A stretch of 58,186 nt of DNA from Myxococcaceae bacterium (GTDB lineage: Bacteria; Myxococcota; Myxococcia; Myxococcales; Myxococcaceae). The stretch's first letter is position 1. Each line of letters begins with the position of its first letter. Under the pieces are notes generated by a model. The model was not told where the DNA came from. It worked only from the letters and a program-made list of their open reading frames with translations, and did not search any database. The position numbers and the translations under genes were made by a program. The stretch is taken from contig JAIBBQ010000016.1 in the NCBI GenBank assembly GCA_019694595.1, positions 1-58,186 of the forward strand, read 5' to 3'. Shown in pieces: positions 17,213 through 24,538 of this stretch.

Positions 17213-18862
17213 TCAGAGGTTGCGCCGCTTCGCTTCCGCCACCGCGCGCTCGCAGGCCCGGGCGGTGATCGCCATCTCGGTGTGGGTCGGGTTCGCCCAG
17301 CCGGAGCTCACCCAGCAGGCCCCGTCGGTGACGAAGACGTTGGGCGCGTCCCACAGCTGGCCGTAGGGGTTGGTGACCGAGCTCTTGCGATCGGTCCCCA
17401 TGCGCGCGCCGCCGACCTCGTGCACGAACAGGCCCGGCACGGTGAGCAGCCACTCGTCTTCCATCTTCTTCATGAAGCCGCTGATGAACGGGGTGCGGAC
17501 CAGCTCGGTGAGCGGGGTCACCACGCCGCCCGAGGCCGCCACCATCTCCTCGCAGTCGGCCCGCATCGCCTTGGCGATCGCCACGTCGTTGTCGGTCCAC
17601 TTGCAGGCGATGTGCGGCACCGGCAGGCCCCAGGCGTCCTTCACCGTCTCGTCGAGCCGCACGTGGTTGTCGCGGTGCGGGAGCGTCTCCGCCATCGCCG
17701 CCAGGAAGCCGAACGGCATGCCCTTCACCTTCACCAGCGGCCCCGGGAACTTCAGCCGCGCCACCCCACCCCACAGCCCGAAGCCGCGCAGGAACGGCGC
17801 CTTGTCCTGGCCCACGTTGCGGTACCGGGGAATCAGGATCGCGTCGCTCCCGAGCAGCTCGTACTCGTCGCTCTCCGGGAAGCCCGGCATCGTGAAGTAC
17901 GTGTTCGAGACCACGTGGTCCATCAGGTACCGGCCGAGCACGCCGCTGCTCGAGCCCAGCCCTTCCGGGTGGGCCGCGGTCCTGGTGCTCATCAGGATGC
18001 GCAAGGTCTCGATGGTCGACGCGCAGAGGAACACCAGCGGCGCCTTCTCGCGGTGCAGCTCCTTGGTGCGGGTGTCGAGGAACTCCACGCCGGTCGCCTT
18101 GCCGGTGGCCTCGTCGATCTCCAGCCGCACCACCATCGCGTCGGAGCGCAGCGTCAGCTTTCCCGTCGCGTGCGCCGCGGTGAGCGTGGAGCCCGGGCTC
18201 GACAGCTTGGAGAAGGCACCGTCCTTCTCCGGCTGCCGGCGCCCGCGAATGCCGCGCGAGGGGATCACGCGCCGGCCGAACTTCGATTCGACCGTGGCCT
18301 TGAGCTTCTCTTCCGCCGGAGACAACGCGCAGGCCTCGAGGAACTCGCCGTCGGGCAGCTGCTCCAGCCCTTCCTTCGAGCCGTGCACCCCGAAGAAGGC
18401 CTCGACCTTCGCGTAGTACGGATCGAGGTCCTTGGTGGTGAGCGGCCAGTCCACCTCGTAGCCGTCGCGCTTCGCCGCCTGGAACTCGTAGTCCGAGAAG
18501 CGGAGCATCACCCCGCCCCAGGTGAGCGACCGCCCACCCACCTGCCGCCCGCGGATCCAGGCGTACGGCTGGCCTTCGGGCGTGGTGTACGGGTTCTTCG
18601 CGTCGTCGGTGTAGAGCCGGGGGTTGGTCTCCCAGTACCCGCCGTGGCGCTCCTGCACCTTCTGGGCGCCGGTGAACCAGCGCTGGGTGAGCTGCCGCGC
18701 GAGGTTCGACACCGGGTTGCCGTAGGCCTGCTTCACCGAGAGCTTGGGCCCTGCTTCCAGCACCAGCACCTTGAGCCCGGCCGCGGTCAGCTGCCACGCG
18801 GCGACGCCGCCGGTCGCCCCGGACCCCACCACGATGGCATCGAACTCCGCGTCACTCGCCAT
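17213..18862 (-). CDS. GMC-family FAD oxidoreductase
   Basis: 549 residues. The FAD Rossmann motif VGSGATGGVAAWQLT begins near residue 12, followed by VLVLEAGP. Further GMC signatures are the GGRSLTWGGVMLRF block (~108-122), FLCASTIETLRILMS (~285) and the C-terminal GGARMGTD and VTDGACWVSSGWANPTHTEMAI, whose His/Asn would be the catalytic pair. The substrate (sugar, alcohol or sterol) cannot be told. No gluconate-dehydrogenase-type small subunit or cytochrome is adjacent. Lies 57 bp upstream of mlaD on the same strand, so the two may be cotranscribed. Confidence 0.92.
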   Translation of the reverse strand: MASDAEFDAIVVGSGATGGVAAWQLTAAGLKVLVLEAGPKLSVKQAYGNPVSNLARQLTQRWFTGAQKVQERHGGYWETNPRLYTDDAKNPYTTPEGQPYAWIRGRQVGGRSLTWGGVMLRFSDYEFQAAKRDGYEVDWPLTTKDLDPYYAKVEAFFGVHGSKEGLEQLPDGEFLEACALSPAEEKLKATVESKFGRRVIPSRGIRGRRQPEKDGAFSKLSSPGSTLTAAHATGKLTLRSDAMVVRLEIDEATGKATGVEFLDTRTKELHREKAPLVFLCASTIETLRILMSTRTAAHPEGLGSSSGVLGRYLMDHVVSNTYFTMPGFPESDEYELLGSDAILIPRYRNVGQDKAPFLRGFGLWGGVARLKFPGPLVKVKGMPFGFLAAMAETLPHRDNHVRLDETVKDAWGLPVPHIACKWTDNDVAIAKAMRADCEEMVAASGGVVTPLTELVRTPFISGFMKKMEDEWLLTVPGLFVHEVGGARMGTDRKSSVTNPYGQLWDAPNVFVTDGACWVSSGWANPTHTEMAITARACERAVAEAKRRNL

Positions 18863-18938
18863 GGCGCTTCCTCTGCCACTTCGGCCGCTGCCTGGCGAAT
18901 GGAATTCCTCGGGCTACCATCGCGACCGGAAGGCCCCA

Positions 18939-19562
18939 ATGAACCCCTGTCACTGCCAGGAGCGCCACCAGCGCCAGCGGATCGTGGTCACCGGCGGCCC
19001 CGGCGCGGGCAAGACGGCGGTCCTCGAGCTGGTGCGACAGGCCTTCTGCGCCCACGTGATGGTGCTGCCGGAGGCCGCGAGCATCCTCTTCGGCGGCGGC
19101 TTCCCCCGCGCCCCGGGCGAAGGTGCGCGGCGCGCCGCCCAGCGGGCCATCTTCCAGGTGCAGCGCGAGCTCGAGGCGCTGGCGATGACCGAAGGCAACC
19201 CCGCGGTGGTGCTCTGCGACCGCGGCACCGTCGACGGCGTCGCCTACTGGCCCGGGCCGGGCGACTTCTGGGCCGAGCTCGGCACCACCGCGGCGCAGGA
19301 GCTCGCCCGCTATTCGCTGGTGATTCACCTGCGCACGCCGGAAGCGACCAACGGCTACAACCACCAGAACCCGCTGCGCCTCGAGTCGCCGCAGGAAGCC
19401 GCCGCCATCGATGCGCGCATCGCGGCCGCCTGGGAACGGCACCCCCGCCGGGTGGTGATCGAGAGCTCCGTCGACTTCCTCACCAAGGCCCACCGGGCCC
19501 TGGTGGCCGTTCGGGCCGAGGTGCCCGAGTGCTGCCGCAAGCACCTGCCGCCGCTGCCCTGA
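18939..19562 (+). CDS. P-loop ATPase/kinase-like protein (AAA_28 type)
   Basis: 207 residues, preceded by GGAAGG. The short start contains CHC (Cys4, Cys6), then Walker A GGPGAGKT at 19-26. VVLCDRGTVDGVAYWPG is a Walker-B-like block with the Asp-Arg of nucleoside-kinase-like folds, and residues ~123-134 (SLVIHLRTPEATNGY) follow the pattern of NadR/Ttd14-like AAA_28 proteins. A small-molecule kinase or NTPase role is likely; the substrate is unknown. It is transcribed against both flanking lipid-transport genes, divergent from the GMC gene and convergent with mlaF, 14 bp away. Confidence 0.8.
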   Translation: MNPCHCQERHQRQRIVVTGGPGAGKTAVLELVRQAFCAHVMVLPEAASILFGGGFPRAPGEGARRAAQRAIFQVQRELEALAMTEGNPAVVLCDRGTVDGVAYWPGPGDFWAELGTTAAQELARYSLVIHLRTPEATNGYNHQNPLRLESPQEAAAIDARIAAAWERHPRRVVIESSVDFLTKAHRALVAVRAEVPECCRKHLPPLP

Positions 19563-19576
19563 GGAAGGGCGCGCTG

Positions 19577-20311
19577 CTAGTTCTTCCCGAACCAGGTCTG
19601 CAGGAACACCTTCACCGCCGGGTGCTGCGAGTGGCGCAGCTTCGACGGGTGCCCCTGGTCGACGATCACGCCCTGCGAGAGGAAGGCGATGTTGTCCGCC
19701 ACCTTGAAGGCCGAGGCGATGTCGTGGCTGATGACCACCGACGTCACGCCGAGCTTCTGCTTCGCCTCGAGGATCATCTCGTCGACGTAGTCGGTGGTGA
19801 TCGGGTCGAGGCCGGTGGTCGGCTCGTCGTAGAGGACGATCTTGGGGTCGAGCACGATGGCGCGCGCCAGGCCGACGCGCTTGCGCATGCCGCCCGAGAG
19901 GTCGGCGGGGTACTTCTCCTCGACGTTCTTGAGGCCGACGATGTCGAGTTTCGACCGCACGATCTCCCGCATCTGCTCCTCGGGCATCTTGAGGTGCTCG
20001 CGCAGCGGGAAGCTCACGTTCTCGTAGACGGTCATCGAGTCGAAGAGCGCCGCGAACTGGAAGACCATGCCGAACTTGCGCCGCACCCGCTCGAGCTCCT
20101 GCGGGCCGAAGGGCACCAGGTCCTCGCCGTCGACCATCACCTTGCCCGAGTCGGGCTTGAGCAGCCCGATCATGTGCTTCATGCACACCGTCTTGCCGGA
20201 CCCCGAGCCCCCCAGGATCACCAGCGTGCTGCCCGCGGGCACCGTGAGGTTGATGCCGGTGAGCACCTTGTGCTCACCGAAGCTCTTGTGCAGGTCGATG
20301 ATCTCGATCAT
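19577..20311 (-). CDS. mlaF: Mla-type ABC transporter ATPase
   Basis: 244 residues with Walker A GGSGSGKT (34-41), the signature LSGGMRKRVGLARAI, Walker B IVLYDEPTTGLDP and the switch His in VVISHD. FQFAALFDSMTVYENVSFPLREH is typical of the MlaF/Ttg2A subfamily. It energises retrograde or anterograde phospholipid transport together with the permease encoded 23 bp upstream and the MCE protein at 15593. Confidence 0.95.
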   Translation of the reverse strand: MIEIIDLHKSFGEHKVLTGINLTVPAGSTLVILGGSGSGKTVCMKHMIGLLKPDSGKVMVDGEDLVPFGPQELERVRRKFGMVFQFAALFDSMTVYENVSFPLREHLKMPEEQMREIVRSKLDIVGLKNVEEKYPADLSGGMRKRVGLARAIVLDPKIVLYDEPTTGLDPITTDYVDEMILEAKQKLGVTSVVISHDIASAFKVADNIAFLSQGVIVDQGHPSKLRHSQHPAVKVFLQTWFGKN

Positions 20312-20334
20312 CGGCCGCGCGGGCCCACCCTCGC

Positions 20335-21135
20335 TCAATGGAAGAGGACTCCCACGAAGTAGTCGAGGATGAAGATGCCCAGCGCGCTGGAGACCATCGC
20401 CTGCGTGGTCGCCTGGCCGACGCCCTTCGCGCCGCCCGCGGCGTTGTAGCCCTTGAAGCACGCCACCAACGTCACGAAGAGCCCGAACACCGCGCCCTTG
20501 ATGAGCCCTTCGCCCAGATCTTCCGGGTCGAGCCACTGCTGGGTGCGGGTGAGGAACGTGCCGGCGGAGACGCCCTTCACCACCACCGCCACGAAGTACG
20601 CGCCCAGCATTCCGGCGAGGTTGAAGAGCATCACCAGCATGGGAACCATGATGAGCCCCGCCAGCACCCGCGGCACCAGCAGGTACTGCACCGGGTTCAC
20701 CGCCATCGTCTCCAGCGCGTCGACCTGCTCGGTCACCCGCATGGTGCCGAGCTCGGTGCACATGGCGCTGCCCGCGCGCATGGTGACCATCAGCGCCGAG
20801 AACACCGGCGCCAGCTCGCGGCTCAGGGTGAGCGCCACCGTCGGCGCGACCAGGCTCTCGGCGCCGAAGAGCTCGAAGGCGCGCGCGCTCTGGTGCGCGA
20901 AGACCATGCCCGAGAAGGTGCCGGTGAGCCCCACCAGGAAGACGCTGCCCACGCCCACGAAGTCGAGCTGCTGGGCGAAGTTCTGCAGGCGGTACGGCGG
21001 CCGCACCGACCAGCGCAGCACGTCGGTGAGCATCATCAGGAGCCCGCCGACGTCGTTGATGAAGTCGATGAGCGACCGGCCGACCGATTCCACGGTCTGC
21101 ACGGCGATCGACTGGCGCGACGACTCGGGAGTCAC
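20335..21135 (-). CDS. mlaE: Mla-type ABC transporter permease
   Basis: 266 residues from a GTG. Five to six membrane segments in the MlaE/YrbE pattern, with the conserved SRELAPVFSALMVTMRAGSAMCTELGTMRVTEQVDALETM block in the middle. Pairs with MlaF directly downstream. The start is 27 bp after the alr stop, so alr-mlaE-mlaF probably form one transcript, linking cell-wall precursor supply with envelope lipid transport at the level of expression only. Confidence 0.95.
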   Translation of the reverse strand: MTPESSRQSIAVQTVESVGRSLIDFINDVGGLLMMLTDVLRWSVRPPYRLQNFAQQLDFVGVGSVFLVGLTGTFSGMVFAHQSARAFELFGAESLVAPTVALTLSRELAPVFSALMVTMRAGSAMCTELGTMRVTEQVDALETMAVNPVQYLLVPRVLAGLIMVPMLVMLFNLAGMLGAYFVAVVVKGVSAGTFLTRTQQWLDPEDLGEGLIKGAVFGLFVTLVACFKGYNAAGGAKGVGQATTQAMVSSALGIFILDYFVGVLFH

Positions 21136-21162
21136 TGGCGAGGCGACTTAACGTCACCTCGC

Positions 21163-22329
21163 TCAGGGCACAAGCAACCGCGGCACCCGCGCACCGATGC
21201 GGCACAGCACCTCGTAGTGCAGCGTGTTGGCGATCGCCCCCAGCGCCTCGGCGCGGAGCTGCTCGGCCCCCTGCCCGCCCAGGAGCACCACCTCGTCGCC
21301 CACCCGCGTCCCCGGCAGGTCGGTGACGTCCGCCATGCACATGTCCATGGTCACCCGGCCGACGATCGGCGCCCGGCGCCCGCGCAGGAGCACTTCCCCC
21401 TTGGACGAGAAGTCCCGGCTGTAGCCGTCGGCGTAGCCGACCGGGAGCGTGGCCACCACGGTGTCGCGCGGCGCGGTCCAGATGCCGCCGTAGGAGACCG
21501 CGGTGCCCTTGGGCACGGTCTTCAGGTGAATGACGCCCGTCTTCCACGTCAGCACCGGCTCGAGCGGCTGCCGCCCGTCGAGCCAGGCGTCGGGGGTGAG
21601 GCCGTAGAGCATGAGCCCCGGGCGCACCAGGTTGATGTCCAGTCCGTCCGCGAGGCCCGGGAGCCCCAGCAGGCCGGCGGAGTTCGCCAGGTGGCGATAG
21701 CGGGGGTTGAAGCCGGCGTCGCGCACCTGCCGCAGCCCTTCGCGGAAGCGGGCCACCTGCCTCGGCGTCAGCGGGTCGTCCTCGAGGTCGGCGTTGGCGA
21801 AGTGCGACATGAAGCCTTCGAGCTCCACCGCGCCGCGCGCCGCCCGCAAGAGGCCCAGGAGCTCGCCGAGCTCGTCGGGCGAGACGCCCAGCCGGCTCAT
21901 GCCGGTGTCGAGCTTGAGGTGCGCGGTGGCCGCCACGCCTGCCGCGCGCGCCGCCTGCGCCAGGCCTTCCACGTGTTCGCGCCGGAAGAGCGTGGCGGTG
22001 AGCCGGTGCTCCACCATCAGCCCGTAGCCGCCGTCGTAGGAGCCCCCCATCACCAGGATGGGCGACTTCACGCCGGCGTGGCGGAGCTCGACGCCCTCTT
22101 CCACCAGGGCGACCCCGAAGAGCGTGGCGCCGGCGTCTTCCAGCACCCGGGCCACCTGCACGGCGCCGTGGCCATAGGCGTTGGCCTTCACCACCGCCAG
22201 CACCTGGGCCGGGCCGGCGGCCTCGGTGGCGCGGGCGAAGTTCCGGCGCAGGGCGCCCTCGGAGATCTCCACCCGGGTGGGCCGGATCGGCAGGTCGAGG
22301 GCGCGGCGTTTCGGTGCTGAAAAGGCCAT
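21163..22329 (-). CDS. alr: alanine racemase
   Basis: 388 residues from the ATG at 22329; an upstream in-frame ATG-rich extension antisense to the neighbouring gene is not protein-like. The PLP lysine is Lys48 in AVVKANAYGHGA. Other signatures are HLKLDTGMSRLG, NSAGLLGLPG and RPGLMLYG, the catalytic Tyr in VSYGGIW, and the C-terminal VGRVTMDMCMADVTDLPG. It makes D-alanine for peptidoglycan. Divergent from the zinc-ribbon gene at 22454 over 124 bp. A PBP4-like gene for D-Ala-D-Ala cleavage lies in the same window (9735). Confidence 0.97.
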   Translation of the reverse strand: MAFSAPKRRALDLPIRPTRVEISEGALRRNFARATEAAGPAQVLAVVKANAYGHGAVQVARVLEDAGATLFGVALVEEGVELRHAGVKSPILVMGGSYDGGYGLMVEHRLTATLFRREHVEGLAQAARAAGVAATAHLKLDTGMSRLGVSPDELGELLGLLRAARGAVELEGFMSHFANADLEDDPLTPRQVARFREGLRQVRDAGFNPRYRHLANSAGLLGLPGLADGLDINLVRPGLMLYGLTPDAWLDGRQPLEPVLTWKTGVIHLKTVPKGTAVSYGGIWTAPRDTVVATLPVGYADGYSRDFSSKGEVLLRGRRAPIVGRVTMDMCMADVTDLPGTRVGDEVVLLGGQGAEQLRAEALGAIANTLHYEVLCRIGARVPRLLVP

Positions 22330-22453
22330 GCGGTCGCTCGCCCACGAGGTGCGGCGCGGGGGCCGCGGGGACGTAGTGAGTCGCCCCGGGCGCGTCAAGG
22401 CATCGAGGTTGTGCTTTGGCTCCATGGGTTTGGCGCTTACAGTTTCCGCGCCA

Positions 22454-22996
22454 ATGTCCATGCCCAGCCTGAAGGTCGGTGGCGAAGTCGACACCAACTG
22501 CAACAAGTGCGAGCTCAACCTCGCGCACACGATCCTCGCCATGGTGGGAACCACCATCGCCAGGGTGAAGTGCAATACCTGCGGCAGCGAGCACAAGTTC
22601 CGGGGGGCTCAGCCCATGGCCCGCGCGAACTCGTTCTCGGCTCCCCGACGCACCTCGGAGCAGAAGGAGGCCGCGGCTGCCGCGAAGATCTCCGTCGGCT
22701 TCGAGGAGCGCCTGAAGAAGCACGACCTGTCGAAGGCGAAGAAGTACTCGCCCCAGACGGCGTTCGTGCTCGACGACGTGATGGATCACCCCACCTTCGG
22801 CATGGGAATGGTCACCGCGGTCCGCGCCGACAAGGTCGACGTGAGTTTCAAGACCTTCGAGAAGACGCTGCTCCACGCGCGCGGTGCCGGCGCGGCCGCG
22901 GCGAAGCCGGCCTTCCAGGGCGCGACCAAGTCCGAAGGCGGAGGCCACGCGGATAAGCCGCCTTCGGATTCCTCCTCGCAGTCGTCGGAGTCGTGA
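22454..22996 (+). CDS. zinc-ribbon protein with Tudor/DUF3553-like C-terminal motif
   Basis: 180 residues from the ATG at 22454. Cys16-x2-Cys19 and Cys40-x2-Cys43 form a zinc ribbon. After a Lys/Ala-rich linker, DHPTFGMGMVTAVRADKVDVSFKTFEKTLLHAR (~113-144; key residues HP..FG.G.V...K..V.F....K.LLH) follows the pattern of small Tudor-like nucleic-acid or protein-binding modules such as DUF3553 and helicase tails. The end is Ser/Pro-rich and disordered. Together this suggests an RNA polymerase- or ribosome-associated regulator, but that is inference. The stop overlaps the FKBP start (GTGATGA). Confidence 0.75.
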   Translation: MSMPSLKVGGEVDTNCNKCELNLAHTILAMVGTTIARVKCNTCGSEHKFRGAQPMARANSFSAPRRTSEQKEAAAAAKISVGFEERLKKHDLSKAKKYSPQTAFVLDDVMDHPTFGMGMVTAVRADKVDVSFKTFEKTLLHARGAGAAAAKPAFQGATKSEGGGHADKPPSDSSSQSSES

Positions 22997-23319
22997 TGAG
23001 CCTCAAGATCGAAGACCTCAAGGTGGGGACCGGCAAGGAAGCCAAGGCCGGCCAGCAGGTCACCGTGCACTACGTGGGCACGCTGACCAACGGGTCGAAG
23101 TTCGACAGCAGCCGCGACCGCGGTGAAGGCTTCGACTTCGCGCTCGGCGCGGGCGAGGTCATCAAGGGCTGGGACCAGGGCGTCGCCGGCATGAAGGTCG
23201 GCGGGCTGCGCAAGCTCACCATTCCGCCCGAGCTCGGCTACGGCGCCCGCGGCTTCCCGCCCGTGATCCCGCCCAACTCGACCCTGGTGTTCGAGGTCGA
23301 GCTGCTCGACGTCGGCTAA
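22996..23319 (+). CDS. FKBP-type peptidyl-prolyl cis-trans isomerase
   Basis: 107 residues, cytoplasmic (no signal peptide), coupled to the gene upstream by TGATGA. The FKBP signatures VHYVGTLTNGSKFDSS, EVIKGWDQGVAGMKVGGLRKLTIPPELGYG and IPPNSTLVFEVELL are intact, including the aromatic residues of the active pocket. It assists protein folding at prolyl bonds. Its stop codon overlaps the stop of the convergent CitE-like gene. Confidence 0.96.
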   Translation: MSLKIEDLKVGTGKEAKAGQQVTVHYVGTLTNGSKFDSSRDRGEGFDFALGAGEVIKGWDQGVAGMKVGGLRKLTIPPELGYGARGFPPVIPPNSTLVFEVELLDVG

Positions 23320-24218
23320 GCCGTCAGGCCAGCGCGCTGGGCCACGGCGAGGCGCCGTTCCTCGACCCGCAGCGTCGCGGCGTCCACCATCTCCCCGTCG
23401 ATCAACAGGGCGCCCTTCCCCGCGGCGTCGGAGCGGCGGTAGGCGTCGACGATGGTCTTCGCGCGCGCGAGCTGCTCGGGCGTGGGCGTGAACGCCGACT
23501 GGATCGGCGCGACCTGGCTGGGGTGAATCGCCCACTTGCCGTCGAAGCCCAGGCGGGCGGAGGCGGCCGCGTCCTTCGCCACCCGGGCCGGGTCCTTGAG
23601 CTCCACGGTGACCGAGTCGATGGCGTCGACCCCGGCGGTGCGCGCCGCGAGCAGGAGCTGCTGGCGCGCCCAGTCGAAGCTGCGGCCGTCGTTCTCCCGG
23701 AAGTCGCCGGCGCCCAGGTCGCCCGCGAAGTCCGCCACCCCGAAGATGAGCGACGCCACCCGGGGCGAGGCGCGGGCGATCTCCAGCGCGCGCGACAGCC
23801 CGGCGGCGGTCTCGATGAGCACCTCGAGCGCGATGGCACCTTCGGCGAAGCCCTTGGCACGCTCGATCTGGGTCACCAGGCGATCGACGAACGTCACCTC
23901 GTCGGGGCTCTTCACCTTGGGGATCACCACCACCTGCACGCGCGCGCCGGCCGGCTCGAGCACGTCCACCAGATCGCGGTAGCACCACGGCGTCTCGACC
24001 CCGTTGATGCGGTACGCGCGGACCTTGCCGCCGGTGAAGTCGAGCGTCTGCATCGCCTGGGCGATGGCGGCGCGCGCGCCGACCTTCTCCGGCACCGCGC
24101 AGGCGTCCTCGAGATCGAAGATCACCTCGTCGGCGTCGCTCGCCGCCGCCTTGGTCATCATCTTGAGCGAGTGCCCCGGGCAGGTGAGCTCGCTGCGGCG
24201 AATCGGCAGCGCGCTCAT
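23316..24218 (-). CDS. CitE-like CoA-ester lyase (HpcH/HpaI aldolase family)
   Basis: 300 residues. DADEVIFDLEDACAVPEK, the metal-site Glu in LEVLIETAAGLSRALEIA and the Asp in FGVADFAGDLGA fit the CitE/Mcl/CLYBL group; GKWAIHPSQV is the conserved C-terminal block. The reaction would be cleavage or synthesis of a malyl-, methylmalyl- or citramalyl-CoA type ester with Mg2+. No citrate lyase alpha or gamma subunits are adjacent, so it is not a citrate lyase component. Its start overlaps the stop of the small lipoprotein gene upstream (ATGA). Confidence 0.88.
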   Translation of the reverse strand: MSALPIRRSELTCPGHSLKMMTKAAASDADEVIFDLEDACAVPEKVGARAAIAQAMQTLDFTGGKVRAYRINGVETPWCYRDLVDVLEPAGARVQVVVIPKVKSPDEVTFVDRLVTQIERAKGFAEGAIALEVLIETAAGLSRALEIARASPRVASLIFGVADFAGDLGAGDFRENDGRSFDWARQQLLLAARTAGVDAIDSVTVELKDPARVAKDAAASARLGFDGKWAIHPSQVAPIQSAFTPTPEQLARAKTIVDAYRRSDAAGKGALLIDGEMVDAATLRVEERRLAVAQRAGLTA

Positions 24219-24514
24219 TCTCGCTTGGCCCCTTCGTCGAGCAGCGGGCAGTGCTCGATGCCCGCGCGCTTGACGGCTGCGGCGAAGCCCTTGTCCTTGT
24301 CCTCGGGGCTCGAGGCGCCCAGGGAGCGGATGAGGTCGAGCACCTCGGTGTTGGTGAGATCCTTCTGGATGACGGTGGCGATGGCCGTCGCCTTGTCCGC
24401 GGGCTCGAGCTTGGGGTCGACCTTGGTCGGAGCGTCGCAGACGACCTTCATGCCTTCGCTGAAGCTCTGACACCCGGCGAGGACCAGCACTGCCACCACG
24501 AGCGCGCGTCGCAT
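24215..24514 (-). CDS. small lipoprotein
   Basis: 99 residues with lipobox VLAGC (Cys15). Two further Cys (VVCDAP and IEHCPLLDE) may pair. The mature part is helical and charged. It overlaps the CitE-like gene by 4 nt, so it is translated ahead of it in the same unit. No recognised function. Confidence 0.75.
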   Translation of the reverse strand: MRRALVVAVLVLAGCQSFSEGMKVVCDAPTKVDPKLEPADKATAIATVIQKDLTNTEVLDLIRSLGASSPEDKDKGFAAAVKRAGIEHCPLLDEGAKRE

Positions 24515-24538
24515 GGGCGCTCGTCCTAGCAGCTTCCG

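Noticed and set aside
15551-20362. A 1603-residue plus-strand open frame over the mla region
   Set aside because: Antisense shadow of mlaD, GMC, mlaF; no signal peptide, no domain, extreme Arg/His content.
22330-22453. Sigma-54 type promoter (TGGCGC...) before the zinc-ribbon gene
   Set aside because: The GC doublet at -12 is missing at the required spacing.
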